Assembly (NCBI GenBank): GCA_012510335.1
Contig: JAAZIF010000039.1
Coordinates: 1 to 14,438 of the forward strand
Source: Methanomicrobiales archaeon
GTDB taxonomy: Archaea > Halobacteriota > Methanomicrobia > Methanomicrobiales > Methanoculleaceae
Reading direction: 5' to 3'
DNA: 14,438 nucleotides
Within the stretch, counting starts at the first letter, position 1. Each line of letters begins with the position of its first letter. The notes beneath the pieces are model-generated. The model was given only the letters and a program-made list of their open reading frames with translations, ran no database searches and was not told the DNA's origin. Position numbers and translations under genes: made by a program. This document shows positions 12,578 to 14,438 of the stretch, piece by piece.

Positions 12578-14010
12578 CCCTTGATCACCCCGAGCGGCTC
12601 CAGACGGGCGACGATACTCGATATGCCTGTCTCATGAACGACGCGCACCACCTCGTGGCTCGGCTTATAGGCTTCGGGCGCCTCCTCCGCAAGTACTGAG
12701 TCGCGGTGAGCCCGCACCAGGATGCCCTCCCCTGCGAGTTGCTCACGGAGTTCTTTTCCCCGGATCTCTTTCTTCGCCTTCGTCCGGCTGAGCACCCTTC
12801 CGGCGCCGTGGCAGGTGCTTCCCCAGGTCTTCTGCATCGCGGTGGCCGTGCCGCAGAGGAGGTATGAGGACGTGCCCATGCTACCAGGGATGAGCACCGG
12901 TTGCCCGACCCCGGCATACCCGGACGGTATGCCCGGTGCCCCGGGACCGAATGCCCGGGTTGCACCTTTACGATGGACACAGACCTCCATCTGCGCACCA
13001 TCGACGTCGTGGTGCTCGAACTTGGCGATGTTGTGAGCGACATCGTATATGAGCCTCATCTCATCGTAGTCTATACCGAAGATCTTCGCGAACACCTTCC
13101 GCGCCTCATGCATGATGACCTGCCGGTTTGTCCAGGCATAATTTGCAGCGCAGGCCATGCCGGCGTAGTAGGCACGTCCCTCCGGGGAGTCGATCGGAGC
13201 GCAGGCAAGCTGCCGGTCGGGGATGCGTATCCGGTATTTTCCAAGGGCGCTCTCGAGTATACGCAGGTGATCGGTGGCGACCTGGTGGCCGAGGCCCCGT
13301 GAACCGCAGTGGATCATAAAGCAGATCTGCCCCTCGGCGATCCCGAATACCCTGGCCGCCTCCGGGTCGACGATCTCCTCTGCCACCTGGATCTCCAGGA
13401 AATGATTTCCTCCACCGAGCGTCCCGATCTGGGGCATGCCCCGCTGGCGGGCTTTGGCGCTGACCGCATCCGGTTCCGCGCCCGGCATCGCGCCCTCGTC
13501 CTCGCACCGGGTGAGGTCATCCGGGATGCCGAGGCCGCGCTCTATGGCCCACTGCGCGCCACTCACCATGACCTCGGCCAGTTCCCTGCCTGAGACCCGC
13601 AGGCTGCTCTTTGTGCCCACGCCGGTCGGCACGACGGAGAATAGAGCCTCGATCAGCTCCCGTTTCCTGCCGGCGAGATCGGCCTCGGTGAGGGGCGTTG
13701 TGATCAACCGGACGCCGCAGTTGATGTCAAACCCTACCCCACCGGGAGATATGACACCTTCAGCCATATCAAATGCGGCGACCCCGCCGATGGGAAACCC
13801 GTATCCCCAGTGGATATCGGGCATGGCGAGCGAGTGTTTCACGATTCCGGGCAGGGTTGCGACGTTTGCCAGCTGGCGGACGGCACCCTCTTCAAGGGTC
13901 TCTCCAAGCGCCCGGGAGAGGAAGAAACGGCCGGGCACCCGCATATCTGGAACATATCCTATGGGAACCTCCCACTCGAGGTCTCCGATCTTATTGATTC
14001 CTTCAAGCAT
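12574..14010 (-). CDS. rtcB: RNA-splicing ligase RtcB
   Basis: RtcB joins the 2',3'-cyclic-phosphate and 5'-OH ends left by the tRNA splicing endonuclease, using GTP and Mn2+, through an RtcB-guanylate intermediate. The 478-aa protein keeps the known residues: GFDINCGVR (D95 and C98, metal ligands), GGGNHF (H203), MIHCGSRG (H234), DVAHN (H326) and CHGAGR (H401, the guanylated histidine). Length matches archaeal RtcB without an intein; the family often carries one in archaea. The ATG has GAGG seven bases upstream, inside the nine-base gap after the archease stop. It is co-transcribed with archease, its activator. A substrate, the intron-bearing tRNA-Met, is in the same window. Confidence 0.97.
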   Translation of the reverse strand: MLEGINKIGDLEWEVPIGYVPDMRVPGRFFLSRALGETLEEGAVRQLANVATLPGIVKHSLAMPDIHWGYGFPIGGVAAFDMAEGVISPGGVGFDINCGVRLITTPLTEADLAGRKRELIEALFSVVPTGVGTKSSLRVSGRELAEVMVSGAQWAIERGLGIPDDLTRCEDEGAMPGAEPDAVSAKARQRGMPQIGTLGGGNHFLEIQVAEEIVDPEAARVFGIAEGQICFMIHCGSRGLGHQVATDHLRILESALGKYRIRIPDRQLACAPIDSPEGRAYYAGMACAANYAWTNRQVIMHEARKVFAKIFGIDYDEMRLIYDVAHNIAKFEHHDVDGAQMEVCVHRKGATRAFGPGAPGIPSGYAGVGQPVLIPGSMGTSSYLLCGTATAMQKTWGSTCHGAGRVLSRTKAKKEIRGKELREQLAGEGILVRAHRDSVLAEEAPEAYKPSHEVVRVVHETGISSIVARLEPLGVIKG

Positions 14011-14019
14011 ATCGATCCC

Positions 14020-14427
14020 TCAGATATCAAAGATGATGTCCACAACATAAACATCTTCTTCTTTTACGATCGCGAGATCAGAGTAGGATATACCCTTAAT
14101 CAGCGCCCCACCAGCGTGCCGCGCGGGGTCGAAGGGCTCGCCCCTGGCGACGGCGGAGACCCGGGTGCCCTGGAGATCGACGTCAAAGGTGCAGAATACG
14201 AGGCCCTCCACGTCGGTGATGAATAGAAGCTCCGAGAGGAAGTCGATGAGGAGCGATTCGAGGTTTTCCGCCTCAAGGATGATCTGCCGCGCAATACCCC
14301 GGTCTTCGCAGGTGCCGTAGATCACGTGAAACATGGCCCGGGCTGCGTCGGAGAAGATCTCGTTCAGGGTTGCGCCCCTCACCCGCATAAGGACGTCAGC
14401 GGTGTGATCCAGTTCTTCGAAACTCAT
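14020..14427 (-). CDS. Archease, activator of RtcB
   Basis: Archease is a small metal-binding protein that speeds guanylation and turnover of RtcB and widens its nucleotide use. The 135-aa protein shows the family signature at the N-terminus (FEELDHTADV, with the conserved Asp residues), a middle ESLLIDFLSELLFITDVEG stretch, and a C-terminal segment with KGISYSDLAIVKEEDVYVV ending in IIFDI, whose Asp residues form the metal site. The length is typical and the protein is complete: ATG 14425-14427 and the stop lie inside the window, but only eleven bases upstream are visible, so the promoter cannot be seen. It is the first visible gene of the archease-rtcB-birA unit. Confidence 0.95.
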   Translation of the reverse strand: MSFEELDHTADVLMRVRGATLNEIFSDAARAMFHVIYGTCEDRGIARQIILEAENLESLLIDFLSELLFITDVEGLVFCTFDVDLQGTRVSAVARGEPFDPARHAGGALIKGISYSDLAIVKEEDVYVVDIIFDI

Positions 14428-14438
14428 GATCCCGGGGA

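Noticed and set aside
12574..14010. Intein inside rtcB
   Set aside because: The 478-aa length and uninterrupted motifs from GFDINCGVR to CHGAGR leave no room for one.

Overview
The window looks like part of the chromosome of a euryarchaeal methanogen, most likely order Methanomicrobiales (a Methanoculleus-like genome is my guess). The reasons are GC-rich coding sequence, archaeal TATA boxes about 27 bp before likely transcript starts, an elongator tRNA-Met with a bulge-helix-bulge intron, a two-subunit pyruvate carboxylase (PycA/PycB), RtcB plus archease, and a DUF2111-type protein known mainly from methanogens. I see no phage, insertion sequence, CRISPR array or rRNA. All identifications come from reading motifs; no database search was possible.

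Layout. Positions 1-244 hold the start of a zinc-ribbon protein on the minus strand. Positions 418-1588 (minus) hold a three-gene unit: an Lrp/AsnC regulator, a three-helix membrane protein and an unrecognised 149-aa protein. ThiD (1788-2573, minus) is divergent from an AIR-synthase-like protein (2670-3998, plus) across a short shared promoter region. Positions 3999-4523 have no convincing gene, only a possible gene remnant and small hairpins beside an intron-containing tRNA-Met (4524-4633, minus).

From 4706 to the right end everything is on the minus strand. In transcription order (right to left) it reads archease, rtcB, a glutamine-amidotransferase-like protein, a DUF2111 protein, birA, then bioY, ecfA (first), ecfA (second), ecfT, then pycB and pycA. 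Genes are separated by a few bases or overlap by 4-19 bases, except at two promoter-bearing gaps: before bioY and before pycB.

How it works together. The right two thirds form a biotin-use locus. BioY with EcfA/EcfA/EcfT imports biotin, BirA attaches it to the MKM lysine of PycB, and PycA/PycB make oxaloacetate from pyruvate. BirA has an N-terminal winged helix, and the birA-bioY gap contains a perfect 10-bp inverted repeat with a 14-bp spacer that encloses the bioY TATA box, which fits feedback repression of biotin uptake. The two ECF ATPases carry complementary defects that would fall in the same composite ATP site. RtcB and archease provide the ligase needed for spliced tRNAs such as the tRNA-Met in this same window.
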